64,000 nt of DNA from Phoebastria nigripes (GCA_035582835.1 JAYKAV010000778.1:2383236-2447235); one strand, 5' to 3'; counted from the first letter of the stretch, positions 27,191-40,119 are shown. Notes: a model not told the origin generated them from the sequence alone. Numbers and translations are program-made.

Positions 27191-29526
27191 CATGTCATGT
27201 ACTTGGGCCACTTAATCACTTGACAAGAGCTCCTCATCCTACATTGTAAAGAAGGCAGGCTTTCACTCCAGGTTTTCAAAAAAGTTAAAAAAAATTATGT
27301 ACTTAACAGCACCTATGTAACTTCCACAACTTTAATTAAATCCCAAAGATTGATCCTCCCAGTGCCACGATGAGCACAAAGTAAAAATAAATGAGCAGGA
27401 AAACGAGATAAGAGGAAAGAGAGAAACTACATAGCATCCTATTTATCAAAACAGCAAAATTAAGCACCAAGAGTAAGCATATGTAAGCTGTCTTCATTCA
27501 TAATTAAGATTCCCTTTAAACCTGCATCTCACCAGATAAGCCCCCCTTCTGGATATATTCTACTCTCTTCACCTTCTACTCACAATACCAGTACATCAAC
27601 CCTTTCTGTTCTGGGTGGACTCACACCCAGCCTTGAACCTTACCTGCAGCTGCACAAAGACTTGCACATAGCTTTTAGACAGGAGACTTGCCTTTCACCC
27701 AGGCATATAGGCTCATTAATCAGTGTTAGACAAAAATACCGTAATCCCAGCTTCTCAGTGTCTAGAAGCATGTATCTGAAAAGAAGTTAAAGGACGCATA
27801 AAGACCGAACAACAATTTGAAAGTACCTTTAGAAGAACTCAAAGAACATTTTTAAGTCTTGAGATATCTGATCCTTGCTTCACTAGCTTCAAGAATATAA
27901 GTTTAGATAGCAGAAAAGAGATATTTCATATGGTAGGAAGTCAGGCAACAAAGAAGGAGCTCCANCCTGAATGAGTAAAACCAGAGAGATGTTTCCAGAT
28001 GATTTTTCATTACACACACAACGGATTCTCTTCATTTTGCATTTCCAATTCAGCTGCCTGAATGCCAAGAAACTCATAATTGTAGTGGGTAAAATTAATA
28101 CTTACTACATTCTGTAGAAAAGCTGTCCATACACCTACTTATCTTCAATAACCACAGACCTGGCTGGCTTACCCTATATAGAGCTCAGGCCTGGTTTACA
28201 CAGAAGAGAGATGCAAGCCTGCAAAGTGGAACTCTTGCTGACAAAAGTACAATGAATCACTTCTCTGAATGACATAAAGTCAACCCCCACACAACCAACA
28301 AGCACAGTGCTTGTCTGCTTCTTTTAGCCCTAAGCTCCTCTAACACGGCCCTAAAATACCCCTATTCTTATGACAGAAACCACCGAAGTCCTATTGAGAG
28401 GAAGTTCCCAGCAGCATGATTTAGAAGTTTCTTTCTTTACCAGCCTAAGCTTCTGACCAGTCACCTGAACCTGAGAATCCTGCCTGGAGCAGGAAAAATT
28501 TATAGTGATCTAAGCTCATGGCAAGAAAGGGCTGATTAGACAGAGTTGTTTGAATGAGATATTACAGAAGGATTGCAATCCAAGGGCTGCTAAAGTAAGC
28601 AGCAGGAGCACTTGAAACATTTGCAGCAAGGACGCAGTTCCTAATGCCGTTCCATGGAGCAGAAAATCTGGAGCCAGCCCAAAAACCCGTATTTTCTTCA
28701 AGAGAACCTCTGTCATTTTATCCTTAGCTCCTAATTGCAGGTACCTCCTGGGGCTACAGAGTGCAGCTGCAAGGAGCACTGGATGGAAACACCAAAACAG
28801 ATGCGAGGTTTGACTCTGAGGAATGAGGAATTCTCCGAGACCCAGCAGGACACAGCCAGACTTGGCATCCTCACCACTGAAGACAGGAAGGAAGGGGAAT
28901 GGAACAGAATAAGACACAAGTTTTAAATGCATGCTCTCTTGAATCAGCTTGATGCTTATATAATTTTCACTTATTTAAGGATTGTTTTGCATGGCAAGAG
29001 TTCAAAAGAACACAGAAAGAAAAAATAAAAACCACAAATATGCATTTAATAATATCAAAATAGTTTCAAAGCCTTGACAAGGTACAGTTGCTTTCCTAGA
29101 GGAACAGCAGCATTTTACTCCAGGCAACAATACTTGCTAGATATTCCACTGGTATCTCACGGCACCATGCTAAAATAAGCCCATCATGCACTGAACTTGA
29201 CAGTGGTATAGAGATCTTCTGGGTGCATCACCCACAACACACTGTGGGACCTGTCAAGACCACTATAGTGACCTTTATCACAACTTTAGACATGGCTTCA
29301 GGGAAAATGGTCCTTGTCCGCTATCACTTCCAACAGTAAAACCAGGCAAAGGGCATAATTCAGAACGTATCAAAAGCGGGTAAGCCGTTAGAAGCAGCAT
29401 TTCAGAACAGGACAGTGCTTATGGAGTCTTACTTTCATGACAAAAGAATACAATATTTTACAAAAGAATGAAGAAGTCACGATAGCTTGAACTGCAATAC
29501 GAAAAAAAAAAATCAGAATGTAAGGN

Positions 29527-29549
29527 AAAAAAAAAAAAAAAAAAAAAAT
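29527..29549. repeat. Poly(A) tract
   Basis: An uninterrupted A-run following an isolated n at 29526; a shorter A-run lies about 25 bases before it. Homopolymer only. Confidence 0.85.
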
Positions 29550-30366
29550 CAGAGAGTCCAGAAACTCTTCACGAGAGTTCAAGCATGTTAGTATTGTTTC
29601 AGTGAAAAACCATGAAAAGGACCCATAGATAACATAAGCAGCCTTAGCTCATTAATTTCAATGGAGTCATGTGGAGTTCAATGAAAGGAGAATACAGTCC
29701 CACCTATATCTCAGAGCACTTGAAAATAGGTGTCGGACATTATACAAATCCAATGTTCCACAAAGCTGATGTTGAAATAAGTTTTACCTGTAAAATAATT
29801 TGTATGGTATGTTTTCACCGTCTGAAGCAATAAAAGCTGCCACATTGTTCTTTATCTAGAACCTTATCATTTTAGAAGAATCTGCGTTTGATCTCCTACA
29901 GAATTTTGCATTTTCATGCCACCATCTGAAAATTCAGACCAGAATCTTTTATCTGTGTTGTTCCAAGTATGAGGTATCAAAATGCCTCCTTAATGTGAAA
30001 ATTAGCATCTTTGAATATTTAGAATTTTGTTTTTAACTTGTGGACTCACTATGGAGGAGATCCTGCTAAGAGAAAGCTGAGTCATGAAAATAAGTTTTGC
30101 ATTTTATTCTGAATACAGCAAGTATTCAGAATACATCTCAATATCATTCTCATCTACTGTAGAAGTGATTTCTGCAGCCCAGGACTAGTTCACATGAAAA
30201 TCTTGTGGGTACAGGAAATAAGTATCACCTTATGAATTGGAAAATTTACAATTCTAAGCAGTACTGCTAGGTAGTCACAGTTACAGGTATCTTCAGACAG
30301 CTAGCATGAAACAGATGCATTAGAATAGAGATCTTCACCTGTGGGTTTGTTTGGGTTTTTTTAATT

Positions 30367-30391
30367 TGTTTTGTTTTGTTTTGTTTTTTAA
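30367..30391. repeat. (TTTTG)n microsatellite
   Basis: Several TTTTG units within a T-rich stretch (TTTGTTTTGTTTTGTTTTG). Ordinary simple repeat in intron 1. Confidence 0.85.
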
Positions 30392-31131
30392 TTCACTAAC
30401 AAGGTAGTACTGATGAGAGAACAAATACTGTGATGAACTCAAAAGAGCTGAATTGCACCATAAGGAGTCTGGTGAGTTCCTACCATTTGCAGCTTTCTTC
30501 AGTTTGTTGTTTCATTGCTAAGCATAAATGACCGAATTCTTGGCTTCTATAAATCATTTCAGCACAATAACCCTAATGGAAATACTTACATGAGACAACA
30601 CTGGCTGGGGACTTNGCCTATTAATGAGATGCAGTAAGTGAACATAAAGAACATGAAATTGTAAGTCTTGATTTTTGTGTTTTCTGGCAGTAAAATTTGT
30701 ATAATAAATACCAAAGCAGCCTCCCCAGAAGTCTTTGCAGTCAGCCTGGAACCCAGTCCCTGGGCTCCGGCTCATGGGCAGCCGCTGACAGTCTCTGCTC
30801 TGTGAGTGTCATGGCAACCCTGCAAACATTGTGCCCTCCTTGGTATATTTTTTGCACTAAGACTTTCATGGTGCTCACAGCTCCTTTCCATGGGCTTTGT
30901 ATGACTGGTTTTTCCACACAGCAGAAACATACTACTTTCTGGACTCAGTAGTTGAAGACAAATGTGGTTCTGACCATTCAATTTCATAATTTTATATTTT
31001 CTGGAACTAAAAAAAAAAAATCCCTCAAATGATATCAATTTCAGGTTCACATCATCATACAGTAATGAATAGATGCTCAGATAGGAAACCAGGTACCCAC
31101 ATAAAGACAGACACATAAAACTGCATGCAAC

Positions 31132-31165
31132 TAAAAAAAAAAAAAAAAACCAACCAAAAACCAAA
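31132..31165. repeat. A-run with CCAACC-type A/C-rich end
   Basis: A run of A followed by CCAACCAAAAACCAAAC. It is similar in kind to the tracts at 27111 and 51448. Confidence 0.8.
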
Positions 31166-32619
31166 CTATTAAAGTTGTATCAGGAATATCAGTAAGATTC
31201 TTAAAACTACAAGAAACGTTTTTCTTAAATTCAGTTGTGTTAAAAACTATCAAGATTAAAACAGTGGCCTGAGCTAAAATATCCATAAGCAAATATGAAA
31301 TTGCTCTCAAATCACATTTTTCAAAGCCCAATAAAAAAAAATCTGGTTTAGTCTTACCTCAGGCCTGTGCCAGGGCAACTGTTTACTGTGACCCTTGATT
31401 AGAAACAATAAAGTTGTGTCATACTTATATACAGATGTAAAAAAAAAAATTGTCAAAGGGTAACAAAAATCCTTTTCATCAAGAACTGCCAAAAATGGAG
31501 CAAGTTCAGGATTGATTAGCCATCAGTGTTATTCAGCTATATTACATGTGTCTGGTTACATATACCTGCACGTATTTTTAAATCTCTTTCTCCTCTTCTA
31601 ATAATCCCCATCATTATATTCCAGTTCTGTTCTTTACCAAACTGGATGCTACCATATCCAGTAACATACATGTAGCTAGTGACATACTCCTGATATATTA
31701 AATGAAGATGAGTTTCAAATGAAGAATGGACAAAAAGTAGACATATTGTTCAGCATATTAATCTGGGCATTTAAATCTACACTGATTAGAATGGTATTTA
31801 ATTGCTTTGAACATAAAAGCCTGCTCTGGCCAGCCACTATGAAATATGACCTTAAAGGAAGTATTCTGAAGTCATTACATTAGTGTTACTAAAATGGAAA
31901 TTTTTGGATATACGAATGACATGGCAGGAAGCAGGAAAGTGCATTTGAAAACAACCATACCTGAGTAGTGCTCAGCTTTTTAAATCAATTATGAAAATAT
32001 GAAACTGGTCTCCAAATACTGAGTAGCCTACTTACAGCATTATTCTACTGACTGAAGCATTCAGGCAGTGATAACTCAGACAAGCAAATCCAGGCTGAGA
32101 ATGAGATCTTACGACTNCATATTAAGAAGACATTTTCAACTTGAAAAGATGGTGATATGAGACATGAACTGTCAAGGAAAGTCATCGAGACCCTTAGTAT
32201 CACATAACAAACCTTGTAAGGTGTGAATATTGAAGGGCTTACATTCTCTCATATACCTTAAAAAAAAAAAAGGAATGGCTTAGGCAGAACAAAAATTCTG
32301 GTAGACAGATACGCTTTTTCAAGTCCTTGGGGCAAGCAGCTTTCAGTTTCTATTGTGGCTATGTTATCCTTGGCTCCATGCTGTATTGCTTCACGCATTG
32401 CTAGGGAACCTTACAGGATAGGCATTCATGCATCAGAATTTGTCATTACAAGATATTTATAAAGACTAAATAGATGGTATTTTACAATACTTTAAAAGAA
32501 GGCTTGGAAGATTTTAACAGAGTACTGGAAGTTGGGTTTGGTCTTCAAATTACTACTTTACCTTCATACAATACTTTCTACTGAAAGATCTTAAAACGCA
32601 TTATGTCTCATGCAATTTT

Positions 32620-32705
32620 TCTGAGACAAACCCTATTATTTTTCTGCACTTACAGAAACATCGCTATCTAAAGACTAAATGATTTGCCCAAGGTCTTTAA
32701 GATAA
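32620..32705 (-). repeat. Possible MIR-like relic
   Basis: CCCTATTATTTTTCTGCACT, TACAGAAACA and TGATTTGCCCAAGGTCTTTA appear in the order expected of a reverse-complement MIR core. It is short and much diverged. Confidence 0.38.
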
Positions 32706-33649
32706 ATGTATGGCACGTTCTCTTGTCCATGCCCATACCATTACTTCCCCCTCTCTTTTCTCCCACAACTGCCAAGCACGAGCCAAGTGTAAAGAGTTAA
32801 TAAGGCAGAGTTCATCACCATTCCTTCTGAGAGACCTGAGTGGTGATGCTAACCGTGAGAGAAACCCCATTTCTTCCACGTTCCATTTTATTAAAGTTAA
32901 AAAAAATCCTCCACACCAAAACCTGAAGCAATCATCTAGCAAATCAAGTGGTGAATTAAATAATATAAAAGTTTTCTGCCATTTCCCAAAGGTTGCATGT
33001 GACAGTTGAAACGAGCAGTAATACACACCAATTTCTGCATGGGATTTTGGGAATCCAAGTAGCTCTGAACACCTGAAGTTATTAATAATTACTGCACTAC
33101 TATGACTAATTTTGTTCCCCAACACAGCAATCAACCTATGTCCGCAAACACTAGAGGGCAACAGTATCGCACAGAAAAAGTCAGGGAAGAGAGGAGAGAA
33201 GGGAGAAAAAGCCAACCAGCTGAAGGGTTGGTGTGGGTACCACACCAGGCAGGCAGATGCTAAGTGAGCTAGTAAAGAAGAAAAACAAAACAAAACCCAA
33301 AGAAACACCCCTAAACAAACCCGAAAACGCTCCCCCACGCAGCGGGACGCTCGGGACGCACCCGTATGCTGGGGGACGGAGCCCAGCAGCGCTGCCGCCA
33401 TCCGCCCAAGCACCGGGCAGCCGCTCCGTCCGGCCGCGCTCCCGGGTCGGGCCGGCCGGGAGGTGCCCGCGGCGCCGCAGGAGCCTCCGGAGCGGCTCGG
33501 ACACCGCCTTGCCGGCAGCGCACAACTTTGCGGGGGGGAGCGGGGGACACCGCGGGGCGGACGGGGGAGGCAAGCGCGCACCGCCCGCCCGCGGAGTTGG
33601 GAGACTTCGCCCCGCCGGGCCCGGGGGCACCGCCCGCCCCGACCGTTAC

Positions 33650-33780
33650 CTCCAGGCGCGCTCCGCCGACATGCCGCCGCCGCCCCGGGGCCCGCCTGAG
33701 GGCGAGCGCCCGCCGCCCGGCCGCCGCAGCTCCCGCTCTCGTCCACCGGCGGCGGGCGCAGGGAGCTGTGGAGGCTCCTC
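33650..33780 (-). other. NDST3: Candidate non-coding exon 1 of NDST3 (3' part)
   Basis: On the minus strand a plausible donor, TGGAG|GTAACGG, places an exon end at 33650. The exon would run back into the run of Ns. With a CCAAT box at 33943-33947, transcription would be expected to start some 60-100 bases downstream, inside the gap. This is inference from signals only. Other donors in the island are possible. Confidence 0.33.
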
Positions 33781-33905
33781 NNNNNNNNNNNNNNNNNNNN
33801 NNNNNNNNNNNNNNNNNNNNNNNNNNNNNNNNNNNNNNNNNNNNNNNNNNNNNNNNNNNNNNNNNNNNNNNNNNNNNNNNNNNNNNNNNNNNNNNNNNNN
33901 NNNNN
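33781..33905. other. Assembly gap, 125 N
   Basis: A run of 125 Ns in the most GC-rich part of the window. Loss of extreme-GC sequence is typical of draft bird assemblies. The true length may differ. It probably hides the transcription start of NDST3. Confidence 0.98.
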
Positions 33906-33914
33906 GGGGCGGGC
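33906..33914 (+). promoter_or_regulatory. GC box (Sp1-type) beside the gap
   Basis: GGGGCGGGC immediately follows the run of Ns and is followed by more G-rich sequence. It would sit just upstream of a start site located in the gap. Confidence 0.42.
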
Positions 33915-33942
33915 GGGGGCTCCGCCGCGCCGCCTCCCCGCC

Positions 33943-33947
33943 ATTGG
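33943..33947 (-). promoter_or_regulatory. CCAAT box
   Basis: The plus strand reads CCATTGGC, so the minus strand carries GCCAATGG, a full NF-Y type CCAAT core in the orientation of NDST3. It lies about 40 bases from the edge of the assembly gap. Confidence 0.5.
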
Positions 33948-34035
33948 CCGGCAGCGGCGCTGCCGCCCACTGGTCGCCACCTCCTCCTCCTCCTCGACCG
34001 GCTCGGCCGGGCCGGGCCGGCGGCGGCGGGGAGGC

Positions 34036-34044
34036 GGGGCGGGG
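34036..34044 (+). promoter_or_regulatory. GC box (Sp1-type)
   Basis: GGGGCGGGG is a perfect Sp1/KLF-type core, about 90 bases upstream of the CCAAT box in the direction of NDST3 transcription. These sites work in either orientation. Confidence 0.5.
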
Positions 34045-36179
34045 GCCGAGCCCTCGGGCTCCTCCTGCCCTCAGCGAGCCGTGGTGGTCGCACCTGCACG
34101 GCACTTGCGGCGCCTGCTTCACGGGGGACCGAGGGCCGGGGCTCCTGCCCAAGGCAACTCCGTGCGACCTCCAGCAAATCGCAAACTCCCTCTGCTGTGG
34201 TTTTTTTTTTTACCCCCGATTTTAAATAAAGTATGATTTTTTTTTTTGCGTCTCCAAAAAAAATTTAGCAAGCCCCTTCTGCAACAGTGCTGAAGGGAAG
34301 TTTAACTCAAATCCNCTTGTCAAACCTATCGCTGTCCGTGCAGGTTTAGGATGTGACCGACTGCTGAATCACTTTAATTGTAGCGCACAATGGTGGAAAT
34401 TCCATGAGGTCAATTATATTTTCTCAAGACAATTCGGGGTTAAAATCTTGAAAGAATGCCAAGTGATGTGTTTGTAATGTGTTTGCAGCCTCACTGCTTT
34501 CCTTTATTGAATTTTCTAACCCCACCTTAAACAGAGTTAGTCCCTCTGTATTTTTCACTGATACTCTGCATCCTTCACTCCAGAGATGGGGCTATTCCAT
34601 TACTGCAGGTTAGGGAGTTACAATTCCCTGCCTGAACCGCATTAGCTGACTTCTAGCCTTCACAAATGGGAAATAAAATTAATAAATCTTACAAGTGCCC
34701 TCTTGATCTGACTAATTTACTTCACAATTGCATGGCAATTCTTAGCTCACCTAATGGCTGATAATTCAATATACCAGATTAACTCCATCACTGGCAGTTG
34801 TCTGTCCAAACCTTTCTTTCTGTGACTCACTCAAGACAGAAACTTAAAGGAAAAAAAGCCAAAGTCATCTGAATGTTCCTTTTCCAAACATCAGCAGAAT
34901 TTGCAGCTCTTGATTCAGGAATATTGTTATTTACTGCTTTCTCCTCTTTTTTCTCCCTTTTAGTCTCATGACACACTCTGAAGGAACACCCCAAATTTTA
35001 ATGACTCCTAAACTAAAAAGCAGTGCAAGGTCCCAGGCCCCATGAGCTAGACTCCCAGTAGGACAGAGGACTTGTTGACACGAGGGCTTACTCTGCGTGA
35101 CATTATTAATCCACAGAATAGAGAGTCCATCTGAAATCCTGTTGCCCTCTCAATATTCTGCACAAAGGGATTTTCTCCCATATTAAGNGTCTCAACTGCA
35201 TGGACATCCTGATACAGTCTTGTTTTGGGGCCTCTCTATTATGAAGGATTTTTCCTACAACATGCTATGAGATATGGGGTAGAAGCCAGCCAAAAGTGAC
35301 TGAAATTCTTGGATGTGAGTTCAAACTCACAAATGTACCTGGTTTCCCTCCTACCATTCTTTCTGAGTAGCTGGCACTGTTTTTAAGTTATCACTGGCCA
35401 ACATGGACAGAAGAGTGTTACATACCGCTTGTCCTCATAAGCACTTGGATGCTCACAGAGATGTGCTAGACATCTCACAGCTGAGGGCTTCAGCACTGCA
35501 AGTCAGCAGCTGTAGTACCAAGCAGTTCTGGCAGGAATATTAACAGTTTTGATCTTTCTTGGTGCTGCTTTTCAGTTTTTTTGCTCTTGAGCTGTCATTG
35601 CAGCATGAACTGGGCATGATGTCTTAGCCATTCTTTTAGCAATACATCTTAAGACTGCTGAGTGTGCTTCTGGCCAAGATTTCTGCCTGGCCCCCAGTAC
35701 TTCATAAAACAACCTGTAGAAATGTGGAGTTGCATTATCACAGAGTGCTACCACAAATGGCATAATTGTGGCTGTTTACAACATCATGAGGTCACATCTA
35801 ATGTGCACCACCCCAGAACTGAATAGGTAAATGAGCAGTTAATCCAGACAAGAAATTAGGTGGGAAGGAAACTGGTGGGCTACTGAACTGCATGCAAAAC
35901 AGAAGCACATTCAGACAACTGCTAATCTGTACCATGAACTAAGGCAACATCTATGCTGCTGCTGTTATGCAAAGCAGGGACTGAACCCTAGTTCCCAGAC
36001 GTACGTACTGACTTGTGTCCATATATTCAGTAAAGAATAGACATTGAAGCAAACTGTCCTCTGTTCCATGCCTGGGAATGTTTGCCAAGGAAACTACTTA
36101 CCTCATTTCAGACTGTTGCCCCAAACCAACTATATTCCAGGTGAAGGATTCAAGACTCTAGGATGTAGACCAACACTAC

Positions 36180-37001
36180 AGATCACAGAATGGCTGAGGT
36201 TGGAGGGCACCTCTGGAGGTCATCTTGTTCAGCACCCCTGCTCAATCAGGGCCACCTACAGCAGGCTGCCCAGGACCATGTCCAGATGGCTTTTGAACAT
36301 CTCCAAGGATGGAGACTCCACAACCTCCCTGGGCAACCTCTGCCAGTGCTTGGTCACCCTCACAGTAAAAAAGTGTTTCCTGCTGTTCAGAAGGAACCTC
36401 CTGTGTTTCAGTTTGTGCCCATTGCCTCTGGTCCTGGCACTGGGCACCACTGAAAAGAGCCTGGCTCCATCCCCTCTGCACCCTCCCTTCAGGTACTTGT
36501 ACACATTGATGAGACCTCCCCTGAGCCTTCCCTTCTCTAGGCTGAACAGCCCCAGCTCTCTCAGCCTTTCCTCATAGCAGCGATGCTCCAGTCCCTTAAT
36601 CATCTTAGCGGTCCCTTAATCATCTTACTCTTCCCCCACAGCTCCACATCTCTCTTGTACTGGGGAACCCAGAACTGGACCCTGCAACTCCAGGTGCGGC
36701 CTCACCAGTGCCGAATAGAGAGCAAGGATCACCTTCCTCAACCTGCTGGCAACACTCCTTCTAATGCAGCCCAGGATGCTGTTAGCCCTCTCTGCAAGGG
36801 CACATTGTTGACTTGTGTTAAACCTGGTGTCCACCAGGACCCCCACGTCCTTTTCTGCAAAGCTGCTTTCCAGCCGGTCAGCCCCAGCATGTCCTGGTGC
36901 CTGGGGTTGTTCGTCCCCAGGTGCAGGAGTCTGCACTTCCCCGCGCTGAACTGCATGAGGCTCCTATCAGACCATTTCTCCAGCCTGTCGAGGTCCCTCT
37001 A
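36180..37001 (-). mobile_element. CR1 LINE fragment with remnant of the reverse transcriptase C-terminus
   Basis: About 820 bp of CR1 reading on the minus strand, with its 3' end at 36180 (CACAGAATGGCTGAGGTTGG). The minus-strand translation shows hallmark CR1 ORF2 C-terminal segments: [47 protein letters not shown], and downstream [20 protein letters not shown] and [12 protein letters not shown]. The frame shifts between the two parts, near a 20-bp local duplication at 36591-36627. The copy lacks most of the reverse transcriptase and all upstream regions, so it is inactive. It lies in the intergenic DNA about 2 kb upstream of the CpG island. Confidence 0.96.
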
Positions 37002-40000
37002 CAGACACACCACATGCATTCAGATTTGAATTCCCTGATTTCCCATTAATGGGCGCCTTCAGTTTATATGAACACAGGTCACTTCAGCGTGAATTAACTA
37101 AACTTGGCAAAAATAAAACGCTTTGCACACACACGTCTTTATTCTCCTACCGACACATGTAACTTAGGCACTGAAATGCCATTCAGTATCTGGCGTTGAA
37201 TCCTTACTTTGAATATCTGTCCTGTTTCTGATGAATTGGTTATTTTCAAGCTAATTACTTTGAAAATTGTACCTTAATGAATTCCTCTCTGTATAAATTA
37301 CATTATGTTCTGACAGCACTGCTGACTACTTATGCCCTTATACATACACATAGCTATGTGTGCACACTTACACACAAGCTGGTGATTTCAATTACGCTCT
37401 TTCTCTTGGAATACTACAGTGAAAAAAGATGAAAAAATGTGTTTAAGAACTTCCAGCAACAGTTCTATCTCAGTTCAGCTTGGCTTTTTAGTCATCTCCT
37501 ATCTGGAGCGTGTTTAAACATGTTTTCTTGTAACAAAGATAGGCTTAAAAAAAGAGGTAGCCTACCTTCCCTGGTGATAGCCTCAGCTTTTTGCCTTTCT
37601 TACTGCTGGCCTCTACATATGAATGCTCTCTTTCTCATTCACATTTTTCTTCAAATTCAAGTCCTCACATGGTGCTTCCTCCTTTTGCATAATCAGCTAT
37701 CTTTCTATCTTTCTCAAATGAACTGAATCCTATCTTGTCTTGTGGTCTTATCTCTTTCAGGCTATCACTGCAAGAAATAGTTCTAACCATTGCATGGTTC
37801 TAAGTCTGCAAACGAACTCTAGGTCCTTCCAACTCCTGCTGAAATCTGTGTAAAATTTAGGTATTTTTGTTACAGTGGTTATTACTACAACTCCCACCAC
37901 AATTTTTATCTATAAGATAGACAGATTGATTACCTTGGGCATCATTCCATAAGACAGGGAAAGGTTACTGGTTAGAGTGACATGTAATAATAACAGTTTT
38001 CAATTAATAAAGAAATACTTTATCTAGTCCTGCCATTTCAGAGATTAGATACATCTTTTAACCAAACACTAATTATTATTTGTATTATTTTTGTTGACAT
38101 TTTCTTGCAGGGAGCCATTACAGTGACCTACGTATTGGAAAACAAGGAGCATCTAGGCAATTGCCCGTTATCAGTCATTTCATTGTTACTTTTTTAAAGC
38201 TATTACAAGTACTACTAGCCAAAAGGCAAAGCTACTGTAGATTCATAATGCTCTTTGGATTAATCAGAAACTAGATTTTAAAACAAATCTAATAAACACA
38301 CAATATTAACAATGCTTAATATATTTATCTTTTAACTACTATGCAAATATTAATTAATGAGTCCTTAAAGGGTATTTTTGTTGTGGGTATTGATATTAAT
38401 ATTGCTCTCCACATACTTGACATAGAATATTACTCCATGAAATTGCCAAAGATCAGGGCAGTGACTCAGTGAAAGTTATGATTAGAAGTCAGAGATTCTT
38501 GAGTCAGGGCTGAGTTCAGAGTATGAGACCATATCACACTGTACTAGAACAGACATGGTCTGAAGCCAGTGAACGCTGTTCCATGTTAAAATGCAAAGAC
38601 CTAATTTCTCCCCTTAGTTAAACTGGAAAAGGCTTTCTTTACAAGTTTCATCTATATAATGAAGAGAAAAATGTGGCCTAAGATTTAAGAAACACATGTG
38701 GTCAAAAAAGTAATCAACTAAGAGGCTACCTCAGAGAAGGAAAAAAAAAAACCCAACACTGTTCAAGTCTATAATTGTACTAAATTTTTTCCATGTTATT
38801 GCAAAACCCTTCATTTGTGAAGTGTTTAAAGATTATTCTGTAGAAAACAATATGGGAAACCAGCCACGCNTGTGCATTTTCTCTAAAAAGTCACCAGCTT
38901 TCAGATGGAAAATACATTTATTGTTTCTTTTCAGTAGTTTCTATTTCATTTTCAATACCTTATCCTAAAAAATCCTACTATCTGCATACATTGTAGTAAT
39001 ATCTTTCAAACCAGTGGAAGGCAAGTTGCTAATTACATGCCGTGGGTGATGACTACTTGGCAGCAGAAAGGCATTTTTATCTCTAGGCTTAGAATAAACT
39101 ATTGTTATAAATATGTTTTGTTCCATTTTAATCAGGGTCGAGACAATTGTGGTCTTTGTACAATGATCAAATGGCCAGCTTTGGAATTCAAGAAGCTCAA
39201 AAAATCATTAGGTATTTCTGTTCTAAGCTGCAAAACCATCATTTACTGCTCAAGTCACATGCCATGTGAAGTGTAAGACAGATTCATTAATGAGGAGGAC
39301 TATTTTCTGTCACAATTTACCAGGAAATTTGCTTATGAAAAGAGAGCAAAGACTCTTCCTTCCCATTATATCAGGTTTGTAGGTTTCAAGTTAATAAATA
39401 TTCAAAAAATAGCAGCATAGATTCAGAATGGATTAATTTTAGTTAGCTGTTTTGAATGTATGTCAATTTGAGTGAAAGCTCCTTAGTAATATTGAAATTG
39501 GTTACAGGAAAGTGATAATGGGGACAGAAGAGAGTTAAAAAGAAACCAAGTTGCTATAAGCACAATCAACACTCCAAAGCATCTTTGACCTTTTTAAGAA
39601 AGTAATATGTAATTAGAACTTCTGTTAAAAATTGATTTTAGGATATGTAATAAAATAGGGCATACTCTGGGCTAAGAAGAACTTGCATTATTACCCTAAA
39701 CCCAACTCATTTTTCCCATCAACAACAAAGGAAAAGTTCTAAAAAAATCTTGTAATTAGCAAAGGGGAAAAAAATTAAATTGCTATACCCAGCTCTTCAG
39801 TCCAGCAATAATCCAAACTCTTCCCAAAGCAGAATGTCATTTACAGTCAGCTGGAAAAATCATCATAATTTCATCTTTCCTTTCCCTCAGCAAAAGTAAC
39901 TCTGGAGAACAAGGTTAATTTAGCTAATATTTTTTTAAAGAAAAGAAGCATCCTTCAGCACTGCCTTCAACTTCCTCATGCCCTTCCCTTTTTTCTAGAC

Positions 40001-40119
40001 AAATAAATTCCTCCTGCTTTCTCTGCTNCTTGAACATGCAACACCTAAAGCACAGCCTAGCTTCCCTGCGCCCTTGGAAGCAGCAAACAAAGAGCAATAA
40101 ACAGAGGAGTTTGCACAGG

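Larger units (their letters stand above)
25707..33649 (-). other. NDST3: Inferred NDST3 intron 1
   Basis: This stretch lies between the exon 2 acceptor and the candidate exon 1 donor at the CpG island. It is AT-rich with A-rich low-complexity patches (27111-27190, 29527-29549, 31008-31020, 31132-31165), a (TTTTG)n repeat near 30367-30391, and a possible MIR-like relic near 32620-32705. No coding similarity was recognised. The extent depends on exon 1 really lying in the CpG island. Confidence 0.5.
33325..34175 (-). promoter_or_regulatory. NDST3: CpG island, probable NDST3 promoter
   Basis: About 850 bp with very high G+C and frequent CpG, unlike the AT-rich DNA on both sides. It contains GC boxes and a CCAAT box and lies about 8 kb upstream of the first coding exon, the right place for the promoter and non-coding exon 1 of a minus-strand NDST gene. 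The middle 125 bases are missing. Long open frames run through it on both strands, but this is what stop-poor GC-rich DNA looks like. Their proline/arginine/glycine/alanine-rich translations match nothing I know. CpG islands can fire in both directions, so a divergent non-coding transcript is possible but not shown. Confidence 0.75.

Noticed and set aside
32697..34229. Several long open frames on both strands across the CpG island (up to 427 codons, counting Ns)
   Set aside because: They overlap in many frames, run through the N gap, and translate to proline/arginine/alanine/glycine-rich low-complexity sequence. This is expected in stop-poor GC-rich DNA.
36044..37029. Plus-strand frames across the CR1 copy at 36180
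   Set aside because: They are antisense readings of the minus-strand LINE.
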